Positions 1 to 5,968 are shown, counted from the stretch's first letter. The stretch is DNA of 8,454 nucleotides from an uncultured Clostridia bacterium (GCA_937892405.1 CALAFS010000051.1:1-8454), one strand, 5' to 3'. Notes: a model not told the origin generated them from the letters alone. Numbers and translations: made by a program.

Positions 1-283
1 CGATTCTCGCCGCGAGATTGCCGTGCGTGTGGACGATATCCGGTTTTGCGGAAAGAAAATATTCCTCAAAGCGGCGGATATCCGAAAGCGGAAAGCCCCG
101 CCGCCCCGAAAAAGGAAGTGCCGTGGCGGACAGCGGCTCTTTTGCCAGTGCCGTGAGCAACGGGGAACGCGGCGGCGCGATGACCTCCGTCTCCACCTCC
201 CGCGACAGTGCCGATGCGAGATAAAAGAGCTGAAGCCCCGCACCCCGCAGTCGCCCGTCGCCGATGACATGTACAATCTTCAT
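1..283 (-). CDS. GT4-family glycosyltransferase, N-terminal 94 codons (partial)
   Basis: The reading frame opens at the ATG at 283 on the minus strand and runs off the left edge without a stop. Its 94 visible residues begin MKIVHVIGDGRLRGAGLQLF and contain PDIVHTHGNLAA at residues 81-92. The beta-strand plus Gly-rich loop plus 'LASAL' helix, followed by 'DIVHTHG', is the usual N-terminal half of GT-B fold, GT4-like glycosyltransferases, which transfer a sugar from a nucleotide sugar to lipid, polysaccharide or protein acceptors. The nucleotide-sugar site lies in the missing C-terminal half, so donor and acceptor cannot be named. A GGGAGG Shine-Dalgarno lies 3 bases before the ATG, rather close. 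The gene sits 57 bases past the terminator of the upstream tadA unit and I see no convincing promoter of its own. A 6-bp hairpin (ATCCTT/AAGGAT, 312-335) lies in its leader. Family call is fairly sure; specific role unknown. Confidence 0.85.
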   Translation of the reverse strand, partial: MKIVHVIGDGRLRGAGLQLFYLASALSREVETEVIAPPRSPLLTALAKEPLSATALPFSGRRGFPLSDIRRFEEYFLSAKPDIVHTHGNLAARI

Positions 284-339
284 TTTCCTCCCGCCTTTTT
301 TCTTTTTTCTCATCCTTCCCGCGGCACGAAAGGATATGC

Positions 340-379
340 AAAAAAAGAAAAGATTGTCGGATGCGAACCGACAATCTTT
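340..379 (-). terminator. Rho-independent terminator of the rnr-CPBP-tadA unit
   Basis: A perfect 12-bp stem has arms at 349-360 and 368-379 around a 7-base loop. Read on the minus strand it is followed at once by a U-rich tract (TTTTCTTTTTTT, 351-340). It lies 49 bases beyond the tadA stop codon and ahead of the glycosyltransferase start, so it separates those two units. On the plus strand the nearest T-run lies 13 bases past the stem, so it should work mainly for minus-strand transcripts. Confidence 0.92.
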
Positions 380-427
380 CAGACAGGGCGCTTATTTTTT
401 TGGGGGAGGGGAACTTTTGGGCGCCCT

Positions 428-898
428 TTATTTTATCGTGCCCGCTTTCTCTCTTTTCTTTCTGAAGTAGGACTGAAGGAGGGCACGCGCCTCTTCTTCG
501 AGCACGCCGCCGGTGATGCTCGGCGTGTGATTCAGCGGGACGCGCGCAAGATCAAGACAGGAGCCGAACGCGCCGAAACGCAGATCCCGCGTCCCGAACA
601 CGACGCGCGGAATCCGCGCATTGATGATGGCGCCGGCACACATGGCGCACGGCTCCATCGTGACATAGAGCGTGACCCCCGGCAGGCGCCAGCCGCCGAG
701 GACGCGACACGCCTCCTCAATGGCGAGAATCTCGGCGTGATGGGTCGCACATTTCGACTCCTCCCGCCGGTTGGACGCGCGGGCGAGAATGACCCCGTCC
801 CGCACGGCGACGGCGCCGACCGGCACTTCGTCGCGCTCTGCGGCTTTCTTTGCGAGGGCGAGCGCCTCCCGCATGAAATAAGTATCGTCAAGTTCCAT
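428..898 (-). CDS. tadA: tRNA-specific adenosine deaminase TadA
   Basis: This 156-residue zinc deaminase converts adenosine 34 of the tRNA-Arg(ACG) anticodon to inosine, allowing wobble reading of CGN codons; the family acts in the cytosol as a homodimer. The deaminase signature is complete. HAE is at residues 54-56 (His zinc ligand, catalytic Glu56) and PCAMC at 83-87 (Cys84 and Cys87 as the other ligands), with the family's VPVGAV motif at 25-30 and a conserved ARIPRVVFGTRD stretch at 94-105. Length is normal. The start is backed by GGAG six bases before ATG. It is the last gene of the rnr-CPBP-tadA run, 105 bases after the CPBP stop, with a terminator just downstream. A hairpin sits immediately before its Shine-Dalgarno. 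A cytidine or guanine deaminase is possible from the fold, but the AMCAGAI context and C-terminal 'LLQSYFRKKR' tail favour TadA strongly. Confidence 0.95.
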   Translation of the reverse strand: MELDDTYFMREALALAKKAAERDEVPVGAVAVRDGVILARASNRREESKCATHHAEILAIEEACRVLGGWRLPGVTLYVTMEPCAMCAGAIINARIPRVVFGTRDLRFGAFGSCLDLARVPLNHTPSITGGVLEEEARALLQSYFRKKREKAGTIK

Positions 899-907
899 AA
901 CAATCTC

Positions 908-927
908 CGTTCCGCCGAAGGCGGTGA
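908..927 (-). other. Short GC hairpin just upstream of the tadA ribosome binding site
   Basis: A 5-bp stem (CCGCC/GGCGG, 912-916 and 920-924) closes a 3-base loop, with three further flanking pairs possible across a 2-base bulge. In the minus-strand RNA it ends just before the ACGGAG Shine-Dalgarno of tadA. There is no U-tract, so it is not a terminator. It could affect translation or RNA processing, or be chance in GC-rich DNA. Confidence 0.3.
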
Positions 928-1003
928 ACCAAAGGCTTGAAAAAATCCGTGTGCGGAAGGCGAAAACACTTCCGATCGCAAAATGTATATTTCGCTCGGT
1001 GCT

Positions 1004-1825
1004 TTAGCCGCCTTGCGGAATCAGCCGCATAACGGCAAAGAAAGCGCAGACGATGATGAGCGAAACGATCGCTTTCGTAAAGATAAGTTGCTCTTTTTCG
1101 CTGTTTTCCGAGAAAAACAGTGCCCGATAGTCTTTTCTTTTCCACATGATGAAAAGAAGAGAGAGGAGAGACAGAGCGGCAAGGAAAAGAAAGAAGAACA
1201 GCGTAAAATTCCCCGTGCCCCCGTAAGTCAGGAGCAGGACGGAGAGCGCGTTATTTGCGAGATGGAAGAGAAGCGAGGGGATCACACTGCCGCACGCGAG
1301 GTCGATCGCCGCGAAGAGAATCCCCGCGACAAAAGCGTAGGGCATCTGAAAAAAGTCGCAGTGCGTCAGAGAAAAGCAGAGGGCGGAGAAGAGGATCGCC
1401 GATCTTTTTCCGTAGGGCGCGAGCAGGGAGAGGGGAAGATAGCGGAAAAGGAATTCTTCAAACAGTGCGGGCAGAAGAATATAAGAGAAGAGAATCCCGA
1501 CAAAATCCCCCGTGAGCACCGTCTCTCCCGACAGTCCGAAGGCGCCGAGCAGGAGGGTCGTGAGGGCGGAAATCCCGAAGAGCAAAAGCACCGTCGGGGA
1601 AAAAAGAGGCAGGGAGAGAAACAGGGGGCGCGCTTTGATCTTCGGCGGGCAGGCGGTGAGCGAAATACCCTCCCGTCCCGAGACGGCGATCAGAATCCCC
1701 GCCGGCAGAAGGTAGGATAGGACATAAAAAAACCATGACAGAGGGGAGGATACACTGCCCGAGAGCCTGAGTCCGAGCAGGAAAAGGAGGTAGACAAACA
1801 CGAGGTGTTTCTGTGCGCGCGTCAT
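1004..1825 (-). CDS. CPBP (CAAX protease/bacteriocin-processing, ABI) family membrane protein
   Basis: A 273-residue, very hydrophobic protein with about eight predicted membrane segments by eye. It carries the intramembrane glutamic protease signature of the CPBP/Abi family (PF02517): EEFLFR at residues 123-128 (Glu123, Glu124, Arg128), FSLTH at 151-155 (His155) and HLANN at 188-192 (His188, Asn192). Characterised relatives are the eukaryotic CAAX protease Rce1 and bacterial proteins tied to bacteriocin processing or immunity, but most bacterial members have no known substrate, and none can be inferred here. The start is well set: the ATG overlaps the rnr stop as ATGA and follows GGAGGG by six bases, so it is probably translationally coupled to rnr. 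The hydrophilic stretch near residues 229-247 divides the core from one last membrane helix at about 249-266. All key residues are present, so an active protease is plausible. Confidence 0.9.
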   Translation of the reverse strand: MTRAQKHLVFVYLLFLLGLRLSGSVSSPLSWFFYVLSYLLPAGILIAVSGREGISLTACPPKIKARPLFLSLPLFSPTVLLLFGISALTTLLLGAFGLSGETVLTGDFVGILFSYILLPALFEEFLFRYLPLSLLAPYGKRSAILFSALCFSLTHCDFFQMPYAFVAGILFAAIDLACGSVIPSLLFHLANNALSVLLLTYGGTGNFTLFFFLFLAALSLLSLLFIMWKRKDYRALFFSENSEKEQLIFTKAIVSLIIVCAFFAVMRLIPQGG

Positions 1826-3918
1826 CTTTCGCCCTCCGAAAAATCCGGTGTCACGGCAGCGTCCGAAAAGCGGAGCTTGCCGCGCAGGGTGTCCGCCTCT
1901 TCGAGTCGCACGCGGAGCCTGTCTCCGAGACGGTAGGTAATATCGCGCGAGCGCAGGGTCACGGTCTTCTCGTCATAGACAAAGACGCCGGGCAGCGTCG
2001 AGAGGGGGATCAGCCCCTCCACCGTGTTGTCGAGCATGGCGAAGACGCCGAAGGAGGTCACGGAGCTGACCGTCGCGGGGAATTCTTCGCCGATCTTATC
2101 CTGCATATAAAGAACCTTGTAAAGGTCTTCGATCCGTCTTTCCGCCGCAAGGGCGCGCAGCTCTCCCTCGGTTGCCGCGGCGGCGGCACGGTTGGCGTAG
2201 GATGCGTATTTTCCCGCACTCTCCCCCGAGAGGAGAACATGGTGCAGAATCCTGTGTACGGCGAGATCGGAGAGTCTGCGGATTGGGGAGGTGAAATGAC
2301 AGTAGAGCGCGAGAGAAAGGCCGAAGTGCCCCTCGGGCTTCGCCGCATATTCCGCCTTCGCCATTGAGCGGAGCACCACATAGGAGACCGCCTCGGAAAT
2401 GCCACGTTCCTTCGCCGCGTCAAGGACGCGGCAGAGCGCCTTGGAGGTCACGGCATCTTTGGTAATGAAGGAGGTATCAAAACCGAGATTGTGAAGAAAA
2501 GTTGTCAATTCTTCGGTCTTTTCCGGGGCGGGTGCCGCATGAACGCGGTAAACGCAGGGGATTTTCAGAGCGGTCATCTTTTCGGCGACCGCTTCGTTTG
2601 CCACCAGCATAAAGGCTTCGATCAGCCGTTCGGCGTCCCCTCTTTCCCGCACCGTGATGTCTTTCGGCATGCCGTCTTCTCCGAGGAGGATGACAGGCTC
2701 CGGTCGGTCAAGGGTCATTGCCCCGCGGGCTGTATTTTTCTTTTCGAGGAGACGGTAGAGCTTCCGCATCAGGGTCAGCGTCTCGTACACCCCGGCGTAT
2801 TTTTCATAATACGGAGATTTCTTCGCATGAAGAAAGAGATCGTTCACCTCGGAATACACGCCCCGCACGCGGCTTCGGATGACGCTTGCGCGGATTTCGG
2901 TCGAGAGAATGTCGCCCCCCTCCGAGAGGGTCATAAAAGCCGAGAGTGCATATTTGTCCTCCCCCGCATTCAATGAGCAGGCACCGTTCGACAGGGCGGG
3001 CGGGAGCATGGGCACGACCTTATCGGTGAAGTAAACGCTGGTGCCCCGTGCCATGGCGGCGCGGTCGAGCGGCGTCTTTTCCTTGACATAGTGGGAGACA
3101 TCGGCGATGTGCACGCCGAGAAGATAGCCCCCTTCTTTCGTCCGTGCGAGGGAGATCGCATCGTCGAGATCCTTCGCGTCCGCCCCGTCGATGGTGAAGA
3201 TGACCGTGTCGGTCAAGTCGAGTCTTCCCGTCCTGTCGATCGGCTCTTCTGCGGCATGTTCCGCTTCTGCGAGCACCTCGGGGGAAAAGTCGGTGACAAT
3301 CCCGCATTCTCCGAGGATCGCGGCATAGTTTGCCTCCCGTGTCACCGCGGGACCGAACACACGCGTCACCTCGCATACGGGAGTCTCTCCCGCGCGACGG
3401 AGGAGCCGCGCCTCGACAAGTTCTCCCTCTTCGGCGGGCAGCCCGCCCTCGATCTCGGGGGAGAAGGGGAGCTTTCCGCTCGTCGGGATAAGCCGCGTCA
3501 CCGTGCGGCGGTAACGCCCGATTTTCACTCTTTCCCGCACCACCGTGCCGTAAAGGATGCGTACACCCCCGTCTTCGATCGAGAGTACGCGCCCTTCGGT
3601 GCGAAGGCTTCCGTCGCGGGAGGGAAGGATCCGGTAGGAGATGCGTACGCGGTCGCCGTCGATGGCACCGCCGCATTTCCCTTCGGGAATGAAAATGTCG
3701 CGGTCGCCGATCGGCTCGTCCGGTGTCACGAAGCCGAAGCCGCTCTTCGTCCCCGAGAAGACACCGGTGACGATCTCACCCTTGCCCCCGTCCGTCAGGC
3801 GTCTTCCCGCACGGGCATGTACGGGGTGCTGCGCTCTTCCGCGCTTTTTCGGAGCGGGGAAGTTTCCCGTTTTCCGGGGGCGCCGCGGCGCTTTTTCTTT
3901 TCTTTTTTCTCTTTTCAC
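1822..3918 (-). CDS. rnr: Ribonuclease R (RNB-family 3'-5' exoribonuclease)
   Basis: RNase R degrades structured RNA processively from the 3' end and takes part in mRNA turnover, rRNA quality control and, with SmpB-tmRNA, decay of stalled messages. The 698-residue product has a Lys/Arg-rich N-terminus (residues 1-40), an OB/cold-shock domain (about 50-97, with GTKSGFGFV), the RNB catalytic core (about 235-560) and a C-terminal S1 domain (about 610-690, with SVTSFGVFAML). The catalytic acidic cluster IDGADAKDLDDAI is intact at 243-255 (Asp244, Asp250, Asp252, Asp253), as is HFTSPIRRLSDL at 541-552. I choose the GTG at 3918 because GGAG lies seven bases upstream. The frame stays open to an ATG at 4128, but that start would lie inside secG and force translation through an intrinsic terminator. 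It overlaps the CPBP gene by ATGA. No basic C-terminal tail follows S1, unlike E. coli RNase R. Confidence 0.95.
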   Translation of the reverse strand: MKREKRKEKAPRRPRKTGNFPAPKKRGRAQHPVHARAGRRLTDGGKGEIVTGVFSGTKSGFGFVTPDEPIGDRDIFIPEGKCGGAIDGDRVRISYRILPSRDGSLRTEGRVLSIEDGGVRILYGTVVRERVKIGRYRRTVTRLIPTSGKLPFSPEIEGGLPAEEGELVEARLLRRAGETPVCEVTRVFGPAVTREANYAAILGECGIVTDFSPEVLAEAEHAAEEPIDRTGRLDLTDTVIFTIDGADAKDLDDAISLARTKEGGYLLGVHIADVSHYVKEKTPLDRAAMARGTSVYFTDKVVPMLPPALSNGACSLNAGEDKYALSAFMTLSEGGDILSTEIRASVIRSRVRGVYSEVNDLFLHAKKSPYYEKYAGVYETLTLMRKLYRLLEKKNTARGAMTLDRPEPVILLGEDGMPKDITVRERGDAERLIEAFMLVANEAVAEKMTALKIPCVYRVHAAPAPEKTEELTTFLHNLGFDTSFITKDAVTSKALCRVLDAAKERGISEAVSYVVLRSMAKAEYAAKPEGHFGLSLALYCHFTSPIRRLSDLAVHRILHHVLLSGESAGKYASYANRAAAAATEGELRALAAERRIEDLYKVLYMQDKIGEEFPATVSSVTSFGVFAMLDNTVEGLIPLSTLPGVFVYDEKTVTLRSRDITYRLGDRLRVRLEEADTLRGKLRFSDAAVTPDFSEGER

Positions 3919-3925
3919 TGGTTGA

Positions 3926-3929
3926 CTCC
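3926..3929 (-). promoter_or_regulatory. Shine-Dalgarno deciding the GTG start of rnr
   Basis: Minus-strand GGAG lies seven bases before GTG 3918-3916, preceded by an A-rich run. This is the only good ribosome site between the secG terminator and the first RNase R domain, and it places the basic N-terminal MKREKRKEK stretch at the protein start. Confidence 0.8.
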
Positions 3930-3946
3930 GTTTTTTTGTGTTTTCC

Positions 3947-3989
3947 GCGGCACCGACGGGTGCTCTGCCTTCGTCGGATTTTCTGCCGC
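3947..3989 (-). other. Structured leader RNA of rnr (bulged long hairpin)
   Basis: Two nested perfect stems lie in the 76 bases between the secG terminator and the rnr start. The outer stem pairs 3947-3952 with 3984-3989 (GCGGCA/TGCCGC) and the inner stem pairs 3953-3958 with 3972-3977 (CCGACG/CGTCGG). The stems are continuous on one side and split by a 6-base bulge (3978-3983) on the other, closing a 13-base loop. No U-tract follows on either strand, so it is not a terminator. It ends 17 bases before the Shine-Dalgarno. A role in controlling rnr expression or transcript stability is inference. Confidence 0.5.
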
Positions 3990-3994
3990 AAGCC

Positions 3995-4026
3995 AAAAAA
4001 AATCGGCGCTGTCGCACCGATTTTTT
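3995..4026 (-). terminator. Rho-independent terminator after secG
   Basis: The stem arms are 3997-4009 and 4014-4026 with a 4-base loop. On the minus strand the one irregular pair is a G-U wobble, and the stem runs into eight U residues (4002-3995). On the plus strand the same position becomes a C-A mismatch, so the structure is tuned for the secG transcript. It lies 62 bases beyond the secG stop. rnr must therefore be fed by readthrough or by a promoter I could not recognise in 3930-3994. Confidence 0.9.
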
Positions 4027-4054
4027 ATCAAAGACCGTCGGACAAGTCCGCAGA

Positions 4055-4072
4055 CTCTGCCATGGGGCAGAG
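4055..4072 (-). other. 7-bp hairpin in the secG 3' untranslated region
   Basis: CTCTGCC (4055-4061) and GGCAGAG (4066-4072) form a perfect stem with a 4-base loop, 17 bases after the secG stop and upstream of the terminator. No U-tract follows directly. It may protect the 3' end or help terminate. The sequence CTCTGCC recurs at 3963-3969 beyond the terminator, which allows an alternative pairing. Confidence 0.5.
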
Positions 4073-4088
4073 GGCGTCACCCGGACGA

Positions 4089-4394
4089 TCAGCCGAATAC
4101 TTCGGAATAGGAGGAGAGCTTCTGCCACTGGTCGAACGCCACGACCTGCTCATAGTCGGGCTGAATGATATAGACGATCAGCACGGCGAGGGCGAAGACG
4201 ACACCTGCGATCAGCGTCCATTTACGGAGTTTCTTGTCGGTGCGGGCGACATTTCCCTGACCGTAATAAGTTTCGGCACCGCCGGCAATGGTGGGCGACA
4301 GACCGTCTTCCTTCGTTTTCTGGAACAGAACGGCGATCACGATGAAGAGCGCCGAAACCAAAAGAATACCGAGCAGAATGTACTGAAGTACCAT
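4089..4394 (-). CDS. secG: Preprotein translocase subunit SecG
   Basis: SecG is the small accessory subunit of the SecYEG channel and assists SecA-driven export. The 101-residue product has two membrane helices (about residues 3-24 and 59-77). Between them is the family's cytoplasmic loop motif DGLSPTIAGGAETYYG (30-45), close to the GLSGAISGGAE seen in Firmicute SecG. A 24-residue soluble tail after helix 2 (78-101) makes it longer than the roughly 75-residue Bacillus form. I prefer the ATG at 4394. An in-frame GTG at 4412 would add six residues but lies inside a strong hairpin. The Shine-Dalgarno before 4394 is weak (only an AAAG/AAGAAAT stretch). It is first in the minus-strand block, with its own promoter upstream and an intrinsic terminator downstream. 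secG followed by rnr is a known Firmicute arrangement. Confidence 0.93.
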   Translation of the reverse strand: MVLQYILLGILLVSALFIVIAVLFQKTKEDGLSPTIAGGAETYYGQGNVARTDKKLRKWTLIAGVVFALAVLIVYIIQPDYEQVVAFDQWQKLSSYSEVFG

Positions 4395-4405
4395 AACTTT
4401 ATTTC

Positions 4406-4423
4406 TTCGCACCGGGGTGCGAA
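4406..4423 (-). promoter_or_regulatory. Perfect hairpin in the secG leader
   Basis: TTCGCACC (4406-4413) and GGTGCGAA (4416-4423) are exact inverted repeats. In RNA, seven pairs can form around a 4-base loop. The stem ends 11 bases before the secG ATG, where a Shine-Dalgarno would normally lie, and no good Shine-Dalgarno is visible. It could restrain secG translation or stabilise the 5' end. There is no U-tract for termination. Confidence 0.45.
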
Positions 4424-4458
4424 AGCCTTTCTTACCTTTATTTTATCCTGATACGGGT

Positions 4459-4487
4459 ATTTTACCATATCTTTTCGGAAAATGCAA
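4459..4487 (-). promoter_or_regulatory. Sigma-A promoter for secG
   Basis: The -35 box TTGCAT is at 4487-4482 and the -10 box TAAAAT at 4464-4459, separated by 17 bases, with TGG directly before the -10 as a TGn extension. It predicts a start near 4452 and a leader of about 58 bases. It diverges from the promoter at 4568-4596, with about 80 bases between the two -35 boxes. I see no further clear site in that interval. Confidence 0.75.
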
Positions 4488-4567
4488 TACCTAAACGCAA
4501 AAAAACATGCCCGAGGCGAAAACTTTTTGTAAACACCCACCGCTTTCACCGAAAAACGCGCGCGTGG

Positions 4568-4596
4568 TTGAAAAAAAGAAAAAACTATGCTATACT
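4568..4596 (+). promoter_or_regulatory. Sigma-A promoter for the AlbA_2/ATPase-like gene
   Basis: The -35 box TTGAAA (4568-4573) and the -10 box TATACT (4591-4596) are 17 bases apart, with TGC before the -10. The spacer is A-rich. An overlapping TATAAT (4596-4601) is a worse match for spacing. Three 5-base near-repeats (CTATG, CTATA, CTATA; 4585-4599) cover the -10 and could be an operator, though this may be simple AT-rich sequence. The start is predicted near 4603, giving a 25-base leader. Confidence 0.75.
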
Positions 4597-4627
4597 ATAA
4601 TCAACTCGGAAGGGGAGAAGTATAAAC

Positions 4628-5968
4628 ATGTTTCACGAAAACGAAAAGACCGAATTGAAGAAGACGCTGAATGAAGCATTTGAAAAAGAAGTGCTGGCTT
4701 TTTTGAATACCCTTGGTGGACAAATTATCCTCGGTGTGGATGATGACGGCAAAATTTGCGGACTTGAAGATGCAGACCGGTGTGCATTGCAGGTTGCCGA
4801 TCGGATCCGCAATAATATTTTGCCGTCGGCAATGGGGTTGTTTTCCGTTGAAGTAAAAAATGAGAACGATCGTTTTTATCTTGTAGTCACTGTGGCGGGA
4901 GGCTTGGAAAAGCCGTATTATCTTCGCAAATACGGTATGGTGCCGAGTGGGTGCTTTTTTCGCGTCGGTACCCAGACAACACAGATGACACAATCTATGA
5001 TCGACGGACTTTTTTCACGCAGAATTCCTCATACACTTCACAATGTTGTTTCGCCGAATCAGGATCTTACCTTTACCCAGCTTCGTATTTTCTATGAAGA
5101 AAAAGGCTATGATGTTTCAGGTACTCATTTCTTGAAAAATCTTGATTTGTATACCGAAGACGGAAAATACAATTACGCGGCATACCTGCTTGCGGACAAC
5201 AACGGAACTTCCATAAAAGTGGCACAGTTCGGTGGGACGGAAAAGTTGGACATTGTCGAGAGAAACGAGTTTGGCAGATGTTGTCTGATAAAATCCGCAA
5301 TGAATGTGTTGGAACGGTTGAATGTTGCAAACCGAACAATCGTGCGGGTCGGAGGAACGGCACGGAGGGAAGAGATCCGTTTGATAGACAGTGCCGCTTT
5401 GCGGGAAGCGGTTTTGAACGCGGTCATTCACAATGATTATATCGGCGGTTCTTATCCCGTGTTTGAAATCTACGATGACAGAATCGAGATCGTTTCGTCG
5501 GGTGGATTGCCCGTCGGGCTGTCGGAGAAAGAATTTTTCGAGGGAAGATCTCTTCCGCGAAACAAGGAACTGATGCGGGTATTTTCGGACATGGATTTGT
5601 GCGAACAACTCGGTTCCGGTATGAAAAAGATTCTGAAAGTATATTCGCAGAGTATTTTCAGCATTTCAGAGCATTTTATTGATGTGAAATTTTACTATGC
5701 AAAAGATGCACTTTCTATTTTGAAAAATGAAACTGGCGGAGTAAATGGCGGAGTAAATGGCGGAGTAAATGACGGTGTAACGCTGACAGAACGCGAGAAA
5801 ACATTACTGTCTTGTCTTGAAAACGAAAAAGTTACAATGAGTGAAATTGCTTCTTTGCTTGGCGTTTCCAAACGGACGGCGGAGCGTACCATACGGGCTT
5901 TGAAAGAAAAAAATTGCATTGAGCGTGTCGGATCGGATAAAATCGGCTATTGGAAAATCCGGCGATAA
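4628..5968 (+). CDS. AlbA_2 (Schlafen-like) domain protein with RecG-like ATP-binding region and winged helix; putative transcriptional regulator
   Basis: The 446-residue protein matches the architecture of the COG2865-type 'putative transcriptional regulator' family. Residues 1-130 are an AlbA_2/Schlafen-like domain: an E..ELK start at 7-12 and FLNTLGGQIILGVDDDGKIC at 25-44. Residues about 250-340 are the GHKL/RecG-like ATP-binding segment: REAVLNAVIHNDY (259-271), DDRIEIVSSGGLP (283-295), RNKELMRVF (311-319) and EQLGSGMKKIL (326-336). A GGVN-repeat linker (370-385) leads to a winged helix (about 386-446; LLGVSKRTAERTIRALKEK at 410-428). DNA binding is likely; targets and any enzymatic activity are unknown. 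AGGGGAG lies ten bases before the ATG. Base composition (about 42% GC in a sampled line) and A/T-ending codons differ clearly from its neighbours, suggesting transfer. It is alone on its strand and has no terminator before the next promoter. Homologues are often called 'ATP-dependent DNA helicase', but no helicase motifs are present. Confidence 0.88.
   Translation: MFHENEKTELKKTLNEAFEKEVLAFLNTLGGQIILGVDDDGKICGLEDADRCALQVADRIRNNILPSAMGLFSVEVKNENDRFYLVVTVAGGLEKPYYLRKYGMVPSGCFFRVGTQTTQMTQSMIDGLFSRRIPHTLHNVVSPNQDLTFTQLRIFYEEKGYDVSGTHFLKNLDLYTEDGKYNYAAYLLADNNGTSIKVAQFGGTEKLDIVERNEFGRCCLIKSAMNVLERLNVANRTIVRVGGTARREEIRLIDSAALREAVLNAVIHNDYIGGSYPVFEIYDDRIEIVSSGGLPVGLSEKEFFEGRSLPRNKELMRVFSDMDLCEQLGSGMKKILKVYSQSIFSISEHFIDVKFYYAKDALSILKNETGGVNGGVNGGVNDGVTLTEREKTLLSCLENEKVTMSEIASLLGVSKRTAERTIRALKEKNCIERVGSDKIGYWKIRR
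5735..5782 (+). repeat. In-frame 12-bp tandem repeat (GGVN linker)
   Basis: Three exact copies of GGCGGAGTAAAT lie head to tail (5735-5746, 5747-5758, 5759-5770), followed by a diverged fourth copy GACGGTGTAACG (5771-5782). They encode GGVN-GGVN-GGVN-DGVT, the linker between the ATP-binding region and the winged helix. Because the unit is a multiple of three, slippage would change linker length without a frameshift. Confidence 0.95.

Noticed and set aside
419..426. GGGCGCCC palindrome just past the tadA stop, partly repeated at 386-391
   Set aside because: A short GC palindrome is expected by chance in this DNA, and the clear terminator at 340-379 already explains the region.
23..940. Long plus-strand open frame across the glycosyltransferase, terminator and tadA region
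   Set aside because: It lies antisense to well-recognised tadA and GT4 codons, runs through a terminator, has no ribosome site and encodes a low-complexity Arg/Gly-rich product typical of GC-rich antisense frames.
940..974. Possible terminator between the CPBP gene and tadA (CGGAAG/CTTCCG stem, then six T on the minus strand)
   Set aside because: The stem is only 6 bp with a 9-base loop, and the T-run begins 8 bases after the stem, too far for a normal intrinsic terminator. tadA would also be left without a promoter.
983..1720. Plus-strand open frame antisense to the CPBP gene, rich in Arg, Glu and Gly
   Set aside because: Its composition is the mirror of a Leu/Phe-rich membrane protein on the other strand. 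The CPBP frame has a full motif set and a coupled start.
3091..4110. 339-codon plus-strand open frame antisense to rnr
   Set aside because: The opposite strand carries complete RNase R domains with intact catalytic residues. The plus frame shows no recognisable domain and crosses the secG terminator.
4488..4567. Possible small RNA or terminator in the divergent intergenic region (GCC/GGC near 4509, A-rich runs)
   Set aside because: Only 3-bp stems can be drawn and no promoter points to an independent transcript.
5735..5782. Tandem repeats considered as a CRISPR array or iteron origin
   Set aside because: The units abut without spacers, are only 12 bp and lie in frame inside a coding region as a GGVN linker.
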